Shown one piece after another: positions 8,681-16,232 of a stretch of 38,395 bases of DNA. Source of the stretch: a virus; the IMG/VR virus record IMGVR_UViG_3300021511_000224, positions 1 to 38,395 of that record; one strand, given 5' to 3'. The notes under the pieces are model-generated. The model was not told where the DNA came from. It ran no database searches and saw nothing but the letters and a program-made list of their open reading frames with translations. Each line of letters begins with the position of its first letter. The first letter of the stretch is position 1. The position numbers and the translations under genes are program-made.

Positions 8681-10128
8681 CAGTCCGGCTCCTCGATCGG
8701 CGTGTTGTCGGTGGCGCTGTTGGCCAACTCCTGCGACCAGGTCTTTCCCTCGACGAAGCGGGCGCACTTCAGTTCGCTCTTGAGGTTGATGTAGTCGGTG
8801 GGCTCCATGGCCGGGCCGTAGCGCGTGTCGGTGACCACCAGCTTGTGGGTGCCGTGCGCCGGCGGGTCCTCGGCGAGTTCTTCCTTCAGCTTCCGCTTGA
8901 GGATGGTGAAGCTGGAGCACAGCCACAGAATCCGATCGGACCCGGCGATGACCTGGCCGCCCTCCTTCTCGACGCCGTCGCGGTTGAGCTGCACGGTGGC
9001 CAGGATCGGCAGCCCCCAGCGCAGGGCCCAGTTGTGCAACTCGCTGAGTAGGAATCCCAAGACCTGGAATTCGGAAATGTTACTCTTGAGATCATCAGCA
9101 TTCATCAGCTTGATGTAGTCGTAAACAAGCAGGCACGGCTTCGCTTGTCCCGCGTCATCGAGTCCAACATTCTTCATCAGCCATCTGCGGGCCAACGACA
9201 GTACGCACTTGAGCGACTGCCCGGCGATGGAGCAGTAGGTGATCGGCAGCGCTTCGATCTGCTCCCTCACCGACAGAACCGCGTCCCGCTCCTCGGGCAC
9301 GCTTCCGAACTGTCCGGTCTCGATCCTGCTCAGTTCGACGTTGCTGGCCAGGGCCGCGAGCCGGTTCATCTGGGTCTGGCGGTTCAGTTCCGTGTCCAGC
9401 AGCAAAACCGGAATCCCCGCCCGCGCCATGTGATAGGCCACGTTCAGGCAGAAGAAGCTCTTCCCAGCCTTGGGGCGGGCCCCGAGCAGGTTGACCGTCC
9501 CGCGGCGCAGGCCACCACCGATTGCTTTGTCCCAGCAGGGGAAACACGTTGGCAGACCAACCACGTCCACGGGGTGCGTCATCTGGGTCTGCATCTGCTT
9601 GGCGAAGTCGAGGCCCAAAGGCACCAGCGTTTCGTTCGTCGAAGTCAACTTGGACGTGAAGTCAAAGATGGGGTTCTCGACCAGACCCAGGATATCGGTG
9701 ATCTTCTCGTCCCCGGTCATCTGTTCCAGCGATTTCTGGATCGCCAAGGTGGTGTAGTAGGCCGCGCGGGCCATGCTCAGCTTGAAGACGACCGTGGCCA
9801 ACGACCGGGCGTTGTCCAGGCTGACGTGCTCGGCGAACAGGCTGCCGAGATACTCCTGTTCCCTGGCCCGGCCCGCGAAGTCCTCCAGCCCCTGGGCCTT
9901 GGCCGCCGTCAGGATGGTGGGTTCATCGAACGTTCGGGCATCGCGCTCATGCACCAGGTGTTTCAGTATGTCGAAGATTCTCTGGTTGACCGGCCAGTAG
10001 AAGTCCCTGGCCCCGACGATCTCTTCGATCTCCATGAAGCCGTCGGCCCCATGGCGGAGGATGGCCGCCAGCACCGCCCGCTCGGCGCCGCCGTCCTGAC
10101 ACTTCGCGTTGGCCTTGGGTCTGCCCAC
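8680..10128 (-). CDS. dnaB: Replicative DNA helicase, DnaB family
   Basis: 482 residues. An N-terminal helical DnaB domain ('AERAVLAAILRHG', 'FYWPVNQRIFDIL') is followed by the RecA-fold motor: Walker A 'GARPKAGKS' at about 216-224, 'VLLLDTEL' and Walker B 'CLLVYDYIKLM', then 'ATVQLNRDGVEKEGGQVIAGS', the DNA-binding and sensor region. It unwinds DNA as a hexameric ring at the fork. The start is GTG at 10128, overlapping the stop of the zinc-ribbon gene (TAGTG) after a GAGAGAG ribosome site. Helicase, primase and polymerase lie in one operon, which supports independent replication of this element. Confidence 0.92.
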   Translation of the reverse strand: MGRPKANAKCQDGGAERAVLAAILRHGADGFMEIEEIVGARDFYWPVNQRIFDILKHLVHERDARTFDEPTILTAAKAQGLEDFAGRAREQEYLGSLFAEHVSLDNARSLATVVFKLSMARAAYYTTLAIQKSLEQMTGDEKITDILGLVENPIFDFTSKLTSTNETLVPLGLDFAKQMQTQMTHPVDVVGLPTCFPCWDKAIGGGLRRGTVNLLGARPKAGKSFFCLNVAYHMARAGIPVLLLDTELNRQTQMNRLAALASNVELSRIETGQFGSVPEERDAVLSVREQIEALPITYCSIAGQSLKCVLSLARRWLMKNVGLDDAGQAKPCLLVYDYIKLMNADDLKSNISEFQVLGFLLSELHNWALRWGLPILATVQLNRDGVEKEGGQVIAGSDRILWLCSSFTILKRKLKEELAEDPPAHGTHKLVVTDTRYGPAMEPTDYINLKSELKCARFVEGKTWSQELANSATDNTPIEEPD

Positions 10129-10706
10129 TACGCTCTCTCTCGGGATGCTCCCGCCAGACACCTGGGGCACTGTTGGCCGACGTCCTTCGGGGCCCGCACC
10201 GGGACCTCGAACTCCTGCTCGCACTGGGTGCAGACCTGCTTATGGACCTTGGGCTTGCCGCGATGCCGCTTGCGGGTCCGGCTCGCTCGGGTCCGGTTCT
10301 TGGCGATGCGTTGCGATGGCGGATCGCCCTCGGCGGTGACGAACGTCTGCGTATTGCCGTAGATGGTCTGTTTGCCGCTCTCGCCGGCCGGGGCCACCGC
10401 CTCGACACGGTTCTCTTCGTCCCCATCTTCGTCGTCGGGCTCGTCGTCAAGTTCGGTGTCGGGGCGGGGTTCTTGCCCCGCCTGTTGTTCGCCGGGCACC
10501 TCGGCCGCCGATTCCGGCTCCGGCCGCGCCGGGGTGAGTTGCAGTTCCTCGGCCAGTTCCGCGACCAGTTGGTGTACGCGGGTTCCCACGCCTCCCGCCA
10601 CGTCGGGTACCGGCAGGGCCTCACCGGTCAGTTCGGCGTACCCCTCCACCACGATGCTCCAGTTGCCCTCACTGATTCCAGTCTTGAGCTTCTCCAACGC
10701 ACTCAT
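10128..10706 (-). CDS. Zinc-ribbon protein of unknown function with acidic linker
   Basis: 192 residues from ATG at 10706, chosen because of the GGGAGAGAGTG ribosome site just before it. The N-terminal part is helical, the middle (about residues 75-110) is a strongly acidic low-complexity linker ('TELDDEPDDEDGDEENR'), then comes a basic stretch and a C-terminal zinc ribbon of the C-x2-C/C-x2-C kind ('VCTQCEQEF' and 'QQCPRCL'). The layout suggests a nucleic-acid binding or adaptor protein; its place directly before dnaB hints at helicase loading or single-strand handling, but this is only context. Confidence 0.7.
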   Translation of the reverse strand: MSALEKLKTGISEGNWSIVVEGYAELTGEALPVPDVAGGVGTRVHQLVAELAEELQLTPARPEPESAAEVPGEQQAGQEPRPDTELDDEPDDEDGDEENRVEAVAPAGESGKQTIYGNTQTFVTAEGDPPSQRIAKNRTRASRTRKRHRGKPKVHKQVCTQCEQEFEVPVRAPKDVGQQCPRCLAGASRERA

Positions 10707-10719
10707 CACTCTCTCTCCC

Positions 10720-11145
10720 TCACCGCGCAACCCAACCGATGCGGTGCAGGCATTGCGACATGAACTCCAGCCGTTTGGTCAGGTACTCGATCCGGCTGAT
10801 CTTGATCTCGGCATCCTGTTTCAGGCGTTCCAGCCGTGGGCCATCGCTTCCGCTCATGGCTCTGCGGTTGTAGTTGGCCCACCGGATGAACGCGTGGCAG
10901 CGGTTAACGCGCCGCTGCACGTAGAAGGCGAACTGGGCCAGGACGAAGGCGTACTCGGCCGCCTGCCGGCCCGACAGTTCCGACAGCCGCCTGCGGTCCA
11001 TGGCCAGAACCATGTCGACGTCGGCGGTGTCCACCGGGCAGGTATCACCGCACGTCGGGAAGCCCAGTTCCTCTTCCCACCGCTCGAGCGCCGCCCGAGA
11101 CTGTTTCATCCCTTGGGACAATGTCCCTTCATTCAGGTTGCTCAT
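10720..11145 (-). CDS. Hypothetical helical protein in replication operon
   Basis: 141 residues from ATG at 11145 (TGAGG six bases before). It is mostly alpha-helical and basic towards the C-terminus, with scattered Cys ('FPTCGDTCPVD') and the stretch 'AMDRRRLSELSGRQAAEYAF'. No family recognised. It overlaps the end of the DUF559-like endonuclease gene by 17 bases and precedes the zinc-ribbon gene by 13, so it belongs to the replication-recombination operon. A structural or DNA-binding accessory role is possible but not shown. Confidence 0.65.
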   Translation of the reverse strand: MSNLNEGTLSQGMKQSRAALERWEEELGFPTCGDTCPVDTADVDMVLAMDRRRLSELSGRQAAEYAFVLAQFAFYVQRRVNRCHAFIRWANYNRRAMSGSDGPRLERLKQDAEIKISRIEYLTKRLEFMSQCLHRIGWVAR

Positions 11146-11443
11146 CGTATACCTCAATGAGCCTCAGTTTATTCAACGCGCACCAGCGGCGTTTGCGATC
11201 TTCACGGTCCTGTTGTCGATGGAACCCCGAACGGTTCCCATGAAAGTGATGGACGTACTCGCTGTGCTGGCGACCATGGCACTCCACGACCAGGTGCAGC
11301 GACGGGATTACGAAATCCAGCACGAGACGTTCTCCGGGGACCGGGACCTCCGCGTAGACCGGATCGTTGGGGTATCGCCGCAGAAGCTCTCGGCCGATGC
11401 GCTGCTGGAACCGGGATTTCGACGGGCTATCCGGCCTCACCAT
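11129..11443 (-). CDS. Small DUF559/Vsr-like PD-(D/E)XK endonuclease
   Basis: About 104 residues from ATG at 11443 (an in-frame ATG at 11497 is possible but would overlap recA by 71 bases and lacks a well-placed ribosome site). 'RLVLDFVIPSLHLVVECHGRQHSEY' carries the Asp and the E-C-H core, and 'QQDREDRKRRWC' gives the Gln/Asp/Arg helix, the pattern of the Vsr mismatch nuclease and DUF559 fold. Such small enzymes nick or cut DNA in repair or act as homing-type nucleases. Being packed between recA and the replication genes favours a recombination or repair role. Confidence 0.7.
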   Translation of the reverse strand: MVRPDSPSKSRFQQRIGRELLRRYPNDPVYAEVPVPGERLVLDFVIPSLHLVVECHGRQHSEYVHHFHGNRSGFHRQQDREDRKRRWCALNKLRLIEVYDEQPE

Positions 11444-12527
11444 TCGACCCCGAAGCCTCAGCCTCACCGTCCGCCCGTTCAACGTTCTGACCTGCATCGC
11501 CGAACACTACCTTCCGAATCTCGTCCTCAACCTTCCTCAGTTGGTCCGGGTTGTGGTTCAGGTGCTCCAGGACGGCGTTGATCCCCTGGTGCTTCTCCGC
11601 ACCCAGCATGGGGATCGTGTACCAGGCCCCGGCCCGCTCGATGAGCCCCAGGTTCTCGCCGGTGGTCACCACGTCTTTGGCGACGTCGATCCCCCTACCG
11701 AAACGCAGCGGCAGCACGCAGGGAATGAACGGTCGGCCCAGCGCCGAGCACTTCACCTGCATGTGGATGTCGTGCCCCAAGGGGGCCTGGGCGTCCTTGT
11801 CCGCCTCCCACAGCGACGTCCACTGGACGTTGATCCATACCGAGCAGGCATACTGCACCGCCAGCCCGCCCTTCTCGGTGTACCGGGGGCCACGGGGCTG
11901 CCGGTTGGTCATAAGCTGCGAGATGAAGATCAGGGTGACGTTGAGCGGGTCGATGATCTCGGCCATCTTACGGAAGAACGCCGCCAGCAGCTTGGGCACG
12001 CCGGCCATGTCCCGGCTCTCCCCCGTCAGCGCTTCCTGCTCCGCGGCCGTGGACAACGCCGCCAGGCTGTCCACCACGAGCACGGAGCCGGGATGGTCCT
12101 TGATGCTGCGCTCCAGAATCTGGAGCCACTGTTCGGCGGTGAGCTTCACCTCTTGGGTGGACTGGAGGAAGTGGAGTTTGCTCAGGTCCAGGCCGGGAAT
12201 GGTGTGCAGCAGCTCGGCCTTACAGCGCCGTTCGATGTTCAGGTAGAAGGCCGGGCGGCCCAGGTCGATGGCGTTCTTCAGAACGTGCAGACAGAGCGTG
12301 GTCTTGCCGGCCTTGGCCTTACCGCTGAGCAGCACGATCGAACCCTCGGGAATGCCGCCGCTCAGCGAGACGTCCAGCGACAGGACGGTGGGGATGATCT
12401 TCCGGGGCCGCTCGACGATGGAGTCGGCGCTGATCAGGACGCCCTCGCCGTAGACCCGCTGGACGTACCGGTCAAAGTTTTCGAGGTCCGGCCTGACCGT
12501 TCCCTTGTTCCTGGTTCGTTTCGCCAC
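11427..12527 (-). CDS. recA: RecA-like recombinase
   Basis: 366 residues, GTG at 12527 after GAGAGGTGGAAC. After a short N-terminal helix the motor begins 'IIPTVLSLDVSLSGGIPEGS'. Walker A is unusual, 'SGKAKAGKTT' at about 68-77 (cellular RecA has GPESSGKT). Walker B is 'SVLVVDSLAAL', then 'ALTGESRDMAG', 'VTLIFISQL' (with the Gln sensor) and 'GGLAVQYACSVWINV' follow as in RecA. The C-terminus is acidic. It pairs homologous DNA strands in recombination-dependent phage replication. The 5' end overlaps the upstream small gene by 56 bases. Confidence 0.88.
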   Translation of the reverse strand: MAKRTRNKGTVRPDLENFDRYVQRVYGEGVLISADSIVERPRKIIPTVLSLDVSLSGGIPEGSIVLLSGKAKAGKTTLCLHVLKNAIDLGRPAFYLNIERRCKAELLHTIPGLDLSKLHFLQSTQEVKLTAEQWLQILERSIKDHPGSVLVVDSLAALSTAAEQEALTGESRDMAGVPKLLAAFFRKMAEIIDPLNVTLIFISQLMTNRQPRGPRYTEKGGLAVQYACSVWINVQWTSLWEADKDAQAPLGHDIHMQVKCSALGRPFIPCVLPLRFGRGIDVAKDVVTTGENLGLIERAGAWYTIPMLGAEKHQGINAVLEHLNHNPDQLRKVEDEIRKVVFGDAGQNVERADGEAEASGSNGEAG

Positions 12528-12978
12528 GACGTTCCACCTCTCGTATCCTGCTCAAGCGATTCCGCTGCGTCGTCGGCGATAATGATCGGTTCCTCTCCAC
12601 GTAGCCTTCCAGGTCACCCACCGGCTCGCTCGCCGTCGCGGCCAGGGTCTCCCGCCGGGCGACAAGCTCCCGGTGTTTCGCCCGGACCCGCTTCACGTTC
12701 CGCGCTTGGTTCCTGGTCATCAGCGTGCGCATGCACCGTTCGTCCACCATTTCGATGACCGCCCGCCGGACCACGGGGTCGTTCTCGTCAAGATGCTTGA
12801 GCAACCGGGAAAGCGCGACCGATTCCCGCACGAACTTCGGCTGCCAATACCGTTTATCCTTCCAGAACCGCGGTCCGAGATCGGGTCGCAAGTTCAGGCA
12901 CACCAGCTCTACCACGTAGGCCCGGTACGTCACCATCAGGCCGGGCGTGGTCGGTGATTCGTATGCCTTAGCCGCCAT
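12472..12978 (-). CDS. Hypothetical basic protein upstream of recA
   Basis: 168 residues, Arg-rich and helical ('RNQARNVKRVRAKHRELVARRE'), with no recognised family. The ATG at 12978 overlaps the stop of the upstream gene by 11 bases, and its 3' end overlaps recA by 56 bases. The basic helical C-terminal half suggests nucleic-acid contact. It could be a recombination mediator because of position only; no sequence evidence supports that. Confidence 0.65.
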   Translation of the reverse strand: MAAKAYESPTTPGLMVTYRAYVVELVCLNLRPDLGPRFWKDKRYWQPKFVRESVALSRLLKHLDENDPVVRRAVIEMVDERCMRTLMTRNQARNVKRVRAKHRELVARRETLAATASEPVGDLEGYVERNRSLSPTTQRNRLSRIREVERRGETNQEQGNGQAGPRKL

Positions 12979-13396
12979 CCTCAGTGTTCTCGATCAGCAT
13001 AAAGCCCGCTCTCTGTTTGCTGCGCTGCTCGGAGAACTGATGGTTAAAGTGCGGTATAGCCAGCCAGTTGATGATGACGCTGTTGCCGTCGTAGTAGCCG
13101 ATGCCGACGTAGTGCTGCTGGGGACCACCGACGATGGCCTGTCCCTTGAAGCCGAAGAAGTACCCCCGCTGGTGGCTGAGCACGGTCAGTTCCTTGCCCT
13201 TGACCCCCTGGAGACGCAGTCCGGTGATCGCAAGGCCGGGGTTGGCCACCAGGAACTCGCGCAGCCGGTGCCACGCAGCCGGCGCGTTCTTGCGGTCGTC
13301 CTGGATCACGGTGCGGCCGTCCGACAGTGAGGCCAACCAGCGCACCGGCGGCGTGTCCGGGGTCACGTTGAACGCAACCAGGTGTTCCTTAGCCAT
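12968..13396 (-). CDS. Hypothetical protein
   Basis: 142 residues, mixed alpha/beta, with 'VRWLASLSDGRTVIQDD', 'ITGLRLQGVKGKEL' and 'GGPQQHYVGIGYYDGNSVI'. It begins like a family of short phage proteins that open with a phrase about a 'dGRtv.qd' strand pair, but I cannot name it. ATG at 13396 overlaps the upstream gene by eight bases. It is part of the pre-recA small-gene run. Confidence 0.6.
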   Translation of the reverse strand: MAKEHLVAFNVTPDTPPVRWLASLSDGRTVIQDDRKNAPAAWHRLREFLVANPGLAITGLRLQGVKGKELTVLSHQRGYFFGFKGQAIVGGPQQHYVGIGYYDGNSVIINWLAIPHFNHQFSEQRSKQRAGFMLIENTEDGG

Positions 13397-13721
13397 CGCT
13401 CGTCTCCGGGGTGTTGCCCGCCCTGGCGTCGATCTTCATCGACTCGCCCTGGGTCATCTCCACCACACCACCGGGCAGGCCGCTTGGAATCTGCGGCGTC
13501 ACTTTGTGGACACGGGTGTCGGGGCCGGGCTCGACCTCCGGTTCCGCGTGCGGCTCGACCCGCGGTGAGGTTCGATGCACGTCACGGTCGAAGAACCGTT
13601 CGATCCGCGCCCGCACCTCGTCGAGGAACGCCCGTCGAGTGGCCGTCCCTCGGCGCCCTACATTTGACTCTTCCAGAAAGGCCATTAAATCGTTGACGAA
13701 ATCGGCCTGTCGATCATTCAT
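13389..13721 (-). CDS. Hypothetical small acidic protein
   Basis: 110 residues from the ATG at 13721 (GGGAG seven bases before, within the previous gene). Its N-terminal half is helical ('QADFVNDLMAFLEESN', 'RRAFLDEVRARIERFFDRD'); the rest is Pro/Glu-rich and probably disordered. It overlaps both neighbours by eight bases. No function can be assigned. Confidence 0.6.
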   Translation of the reverse strand: MNDRQADFVNDLMAFLEESNVGRRGTATRRAFLDEVRARIERFFDRDVHRTSPRVEPHAEPEVEPGPDTRVHKVTPQIPSGLPGGVVEMTQGESMKIDARAGNTPETSDG

Positions 13722-14028
13722 CGAGAAACTCCCGCTGTGCAATCACCAGATGGACTCTGTTCTTGGTCCGCAGGTATTCGGTGTACCTGTCAAACACACG
13801 CTTGCTGCACCGGCGCAGCTTGTAGAGCGGTTCACCCCGTTCCCGGTCCCGCGCCTGCGGGATCGTCGGGTGCTCCACGGGGTTGAACAGCGTCCCGTCC
13901 GCCTCGGCGAGAACCTGCCAGCGGTTGTCAACCAGAGCACGGGCCGCGATCTCGCTGGAGGGCACGGGTGGTGGATGGGGATCGTCACAGAAGTGGGGCG
14001 TGCCGCCCACGTCAACCACGATCATCAT
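13714..14028 (-). CDS. Hypothetical protein
   Basis: 104 residues from the first of two ATG codons at 14028, five bases after a perfect GGAGG. The protein starts 'MMIVVDVGGTPHFCDDPHPPP' and ends with a basic helical segment ('LRRCSKRVFDRYTEYLRTKN'). No family recognised. It overlaps the preceding zinc-ribbon gene by four bases. Confidence 0.6.
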   Translation of the reverse strand: MMIVVDVGGTPHFCDDPHPPPVPSSEIAARALVDNRWQVLAEADGTLFNPVEHPTIPQARDRERGEPLYKLRRCSKRVFDRYTEYLRTKNRVHLVIAQREFLDE

Positions 14029-14366
14029 CGCTTCCTCCTGACCCTGAAGGCCACGTCGCAACCTTCCGGAGGGTCTTCCTCGTACTCGCAGAGCAGGGCA
14101 TCGTCGGCGGGTCCGTAGTAGAACTGCCCTTCGATGGTTCGCCGGTGGGACTTCCCGCCGCACAGGCCGCAGTTGGCCTGCACTACGGTCGTCACCGGAC
14201 CAGGGGAGTCATCCAGTGCGGCGATGTCCTCGTTGCTGCGGACGATCTGGAACTCCATCAGCGCCCGGCCGCAGTCAGCACAGTCCAGACGGACTTTTCC
14301 CCGATCCTGGAGCCCCTTGGGCTCCCGTTTGCCCTTGGTGATCTCTAATCTCGCTTTTTCTGGCAT
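14025..14366 (-). CDS. Zinc-ribbon hypothetical protein
   Basis: 113 residues. Two Cys pairs, 'DCADCGRALMEF' and 'ANCGLCGGKSH', about 38 residues apart, form a probable zinc ribbon. AGGTAGGTGG precedes the ATG at 14366. It lies eight bases after the FmdB-like gene stop. Several zinc-ribbon proteins in one phage-like operon suggest transcription or replication adaptors; specific role unknown. Confidence 0.65.
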   Translation of the reverse strand: MPEKARLEITKGKREPKGLQDRGKVRLDCADCGRALMEFQIVRSNEDIAALDDSPGPVTTVVQANCGLCGGKSHRRTIEGQFYYGPADDALLCEYEEDPPEGCDVAFRVRRKR

Positions 14367-14373
14367 AAGCCAC

Positions 14374-14688
14374 CTACCTCTTGGTCTCGCCCGTGTGGAT
14401 GTAGTGGTCAGGGTCTTTGAGGACGTCCGGGTTGATCCGGTCGCCGGACCGGTACCACGGCTTCTCGCGTTTTTCGCCCCTCTTCCTGCGCTTGGCCCTG
14501 GGCGGCCGGCGCGGGGGATGACAGGGAGTTGACGTGCCCCTCACGATCGCGGCAGCGCCCATGCCGATCAAACGCACCAGCGCCGGCCGGCCGCACCGGG
14601 GGCACTCCTTGAGGCGCTCGGCCGACATGCTCTGGAACGTCTCGAACTCGTGTCCGCAGTCCCGGCATTGGTACTCATAGGTGGGCAT
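14374..14688 (-). CDS. FmdB-family zinc-ribbon protein
   Basis: 104 residues. The N-terminus 'MPTYEYQCRDCGHEFETFQS' followed by 'KECPRCGRPALVRLIG' is the classic FmdB/CxxC-CxxC regulatory zinc ribbon. The basic C-terminal tail (Arg/Lys/Pro) may bind nucleic acid. ATG at 14688 follows GGGAGAG. A promoter-like motif lies 19 bases upstream of the start codon, so this gene probably begins its own transcript that continues through the small genes into recA and dnaB. Confidence 0.85.
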   Translation of the reverse strand: MPTYEYQCRDCGHEFETFQSMSAERLKECPRCGRPALVRLIGMGAAAIVRGTSTPCHPPRRPPRAKRRKRGEKREKPWYRSGDRINPDVLKDPDHYIHTGETKR

Positions 14689-14706
14689 GTCTTCTCTCCC
14701 TAAGAG

Positions 14707-14737
14707 GGTTGTACGGACGACTTCTACTTTTGGTCAG
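14707..14737 (-). promoter_or_regulatory. Promoter-like motif, copy at 14.7 kb
   Basis: On the minus strand this reads CTGACCAAAA-N9-GTCCGTACAACC, the same as at 21854-21884 and 28117-28147. CTGACC could be the -35 and TACAAC the -10 (18-base spacer). The -10 ends 19 bases before the fmdB-like ATG, leaving a very short leader with the ribosome site (CCCT-CTT-AGGGAG). The motif overlaps the last codons of the upstream membrane-protein gene. The nine variable bases differ in all three copies, which supports selection on the flanks. Confidence 0.65.
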
Positions 14738-15272
14738 CGAATGTTCCGTTTTCGCGGGTGAACTGCGCGAGCGCGGTTTTATCGCGCGGTTTGAACGAGC
14801 CGCCGTTGGTGACCTCGCGTTCGATTTGGCGCTTGACCTCCCGCTGTACGTCCGGCGACATCTTCTGTACGGCGCAGGTCACCAGCTTCAGCAGGTTGCC
14901 GTTTGTCTTGGCCCGCTTGACGAAAGTCAGCAGTAGAAGCAGGCCCGCACCCAGGAACAATGCCACGATCAGCCCGGCCCCGAGCACCACCCACCCGGCG
15001 CCGCCGTAGGTGACGTTCTCGGCCTGGACGGACTTCTTCCATTCCAGCAGCGTCTCGGCCACCTGGGTGGTCTGGTTGGTTTCGTTTTCGATGCTCTCGA
15101 TTTTGTCCGCCAGGAACCGGGTGTCGGCGTGCTGCTCGGTCAGCTTCTCCAGCTTGGATTCGACTACCCCGAGTTTGGCCTTAACCGCACCGGGGGCTAC
15201 ACAGGCGATGGTAAGCGTGCTTGACAGGCACAGTAGTGAGATCACGACGCTCGCGATCTTCACCGTTCGCAT
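14724..15272 (-). CDS. Membrane protein with signal segment, coiled coil and second membrane helix
   Basis: 182 residues from ATG at 15272 (GAGGGAGAAACC before it). The N-terminal hydrophobic segment ends 'LTIACVAPG', which may be a weak lipobox. A helical region likely to form a coiled coil follows (about 35-85). A strong transmembrane helix is at about 90-118 ('WVVLGAGLIVALFLGAGLL') followed by a basic 'KRAK' and a soluble tail. This topology resembles phage envelope or spanin-like proteins, but no family is recognised. The stop codon lies inside the promoter-like motif for the next gene. Confidence 0.65.
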   Translation of the reverse strand: MRTVKIASVVISLLCLSSTLTIACVAPGAVKAKLGVVESKLEKLTEQHADTRFLADKIESIENETNQTTQVAETLLEWKKSVQAENVTYGGAGWVVLGAGLIVALFLGAGLLLLLTFVKRAKTNGNLLKLVTCAVQKMSPDVQREVKRQIEREVTNGGSFKPRDKTALAQFTRENGTFADQK

Positions 15273-15294
15273 GGTTTCTCCCTCGTCCTGATTC

Positions 15295-16203
15295 TCATCC
15301 CATCGCCCCTTCACAGATTTCCCGGAAGGGGCACCACTTGCACTCGTTCAGGTCCTCGCACGTGGGGAAGTGGGCGACGTCGTCCTTGAGCCCCTCGACG
15401 CGCACCAGTTCTTCGTATTCCTTCTGGATGCTGCCGGCCTTGCGGCCCAGGTCGTCCCAGGTGAAGGGCACCTCGGGCATGGCCCGGCTCTGGTCCTCGG
15501 CGTTGAGGTACACGGGACAGCAGCAGAGACCCTCGGGGTCTTTGGCCCAGCCGGCCTTGATGGCGTACATGGCGTACGCGCAGAGCTGCTCGGCCACGTC
15601 CGCGGACGGCTTGCCCGTCTTCCAATCGAACAGGAATGTCGTGCCGTTAGCCCGTATGGCCAGGTCGAGCTTGACCGACACGACCGCGCCCTGCTTGGTG
15701 CGAAACTTCAGGAACTCCTCGGTGGTCAGGTAGTCGGCCGGGCCGGCCTTGCGTAGTCGCTGCATCACCACGCCGTGATAGAAGTTGTGCAGGCAGCGCA
15801 GCACCCGCTGCTTGTACTCCTCACACTTTTCCTTGCTGGGCTTCGGCCCGTAGTAGTGCTCGGAGAGCAGCAGGAACTTCGAGGGGTGCCTGCGGCCCGG
15901 CCCTTTGACAGATTCGACCCAGCCCTTGCGCAGGAGCTTGACCGCATGGGCCTGCGCCTTGTCCAGCGGGACGAGTTCACCCCTGGTCCGCAACCCGTGG
16001 ATGACGTGCTCGATGATGGTGTGGACGATGTCCCCGGCCCACAACGGCAGGCCCGAGAGTTTCTTGAGCAGGTACGCCTTGCGACGCTCCGGGCTGGCCG
16101 ACTCCATCCAGCCGTTGTCCGCCAGGAAGTAGTGATAGTAGTACCGGCGCACGCAGGTCTTGAGCGTCTTGACTCTGGAATGGCTCCACGCAACTTGGGC
16201 CAT
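15295..16203 (-). CDS. PD-(D/E)XK nuclease, second Cas4/RecB-like with Fe-S cysteines
   Basis: 302 residues. Cys17 ('KTCVRRYYYHY'), His61 ('AGDIVHTIIEHV'), Asp180 ('VSVKLDLAI'), the core 'FLFDWKTGKP' at about 190-199 and Gln206 ('EQLCAYAMYA') give the full nuclease motif series. Cys288, Cys291 and Cys297 ('NECKWCPFREIC') with Cys17 complete a likely 4Fe-4S site. It is longer at the N-terminus than the 5840-6760 enzyme and shares little beyond the motifs, so the two are probably not recent duplicates. Role: end resection or recombination. Confidence 0.85.
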   Translation of the reverse strand: MAQVAWSHSRVKTLKTCVRRYYYHYFLADNGWMESASPERRKAYLLKKLSGLPLWAGDIVHTIIEHVIHGLRTRGELVPLDKAQAHAVKLLRKGWVESVKGPGRRHPSKFLLLSEHYYGPKPSKEKCEEYKQRVLRCLHNFYHGVVMQRLRKAGPADYLTTEEFLKFRTKQGAVVSVKLDLAIRANGTTFLFDWKTGKPSADVAEQLCAYAMYAIKAGWAKDPEGLCCCPVYLNAEDQSRAMPEVPFTWDDLGRKAGSIQKEYEELVRVEGLKDDVAHFPTCEDLNECKWCPFREICEGAMG

Positions 16204-16232
16204 CGGCCTACCTCACTGCCTTGTCCCTTTGG

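Noticed and set aside
11367-12758. 463-codon open frame on the plus strand over recA
   Set aside because: It is antisense to a clear RecA gene. Long antisense frames are common in GC-rich DNA, and the translation has no domain or ribosome site.
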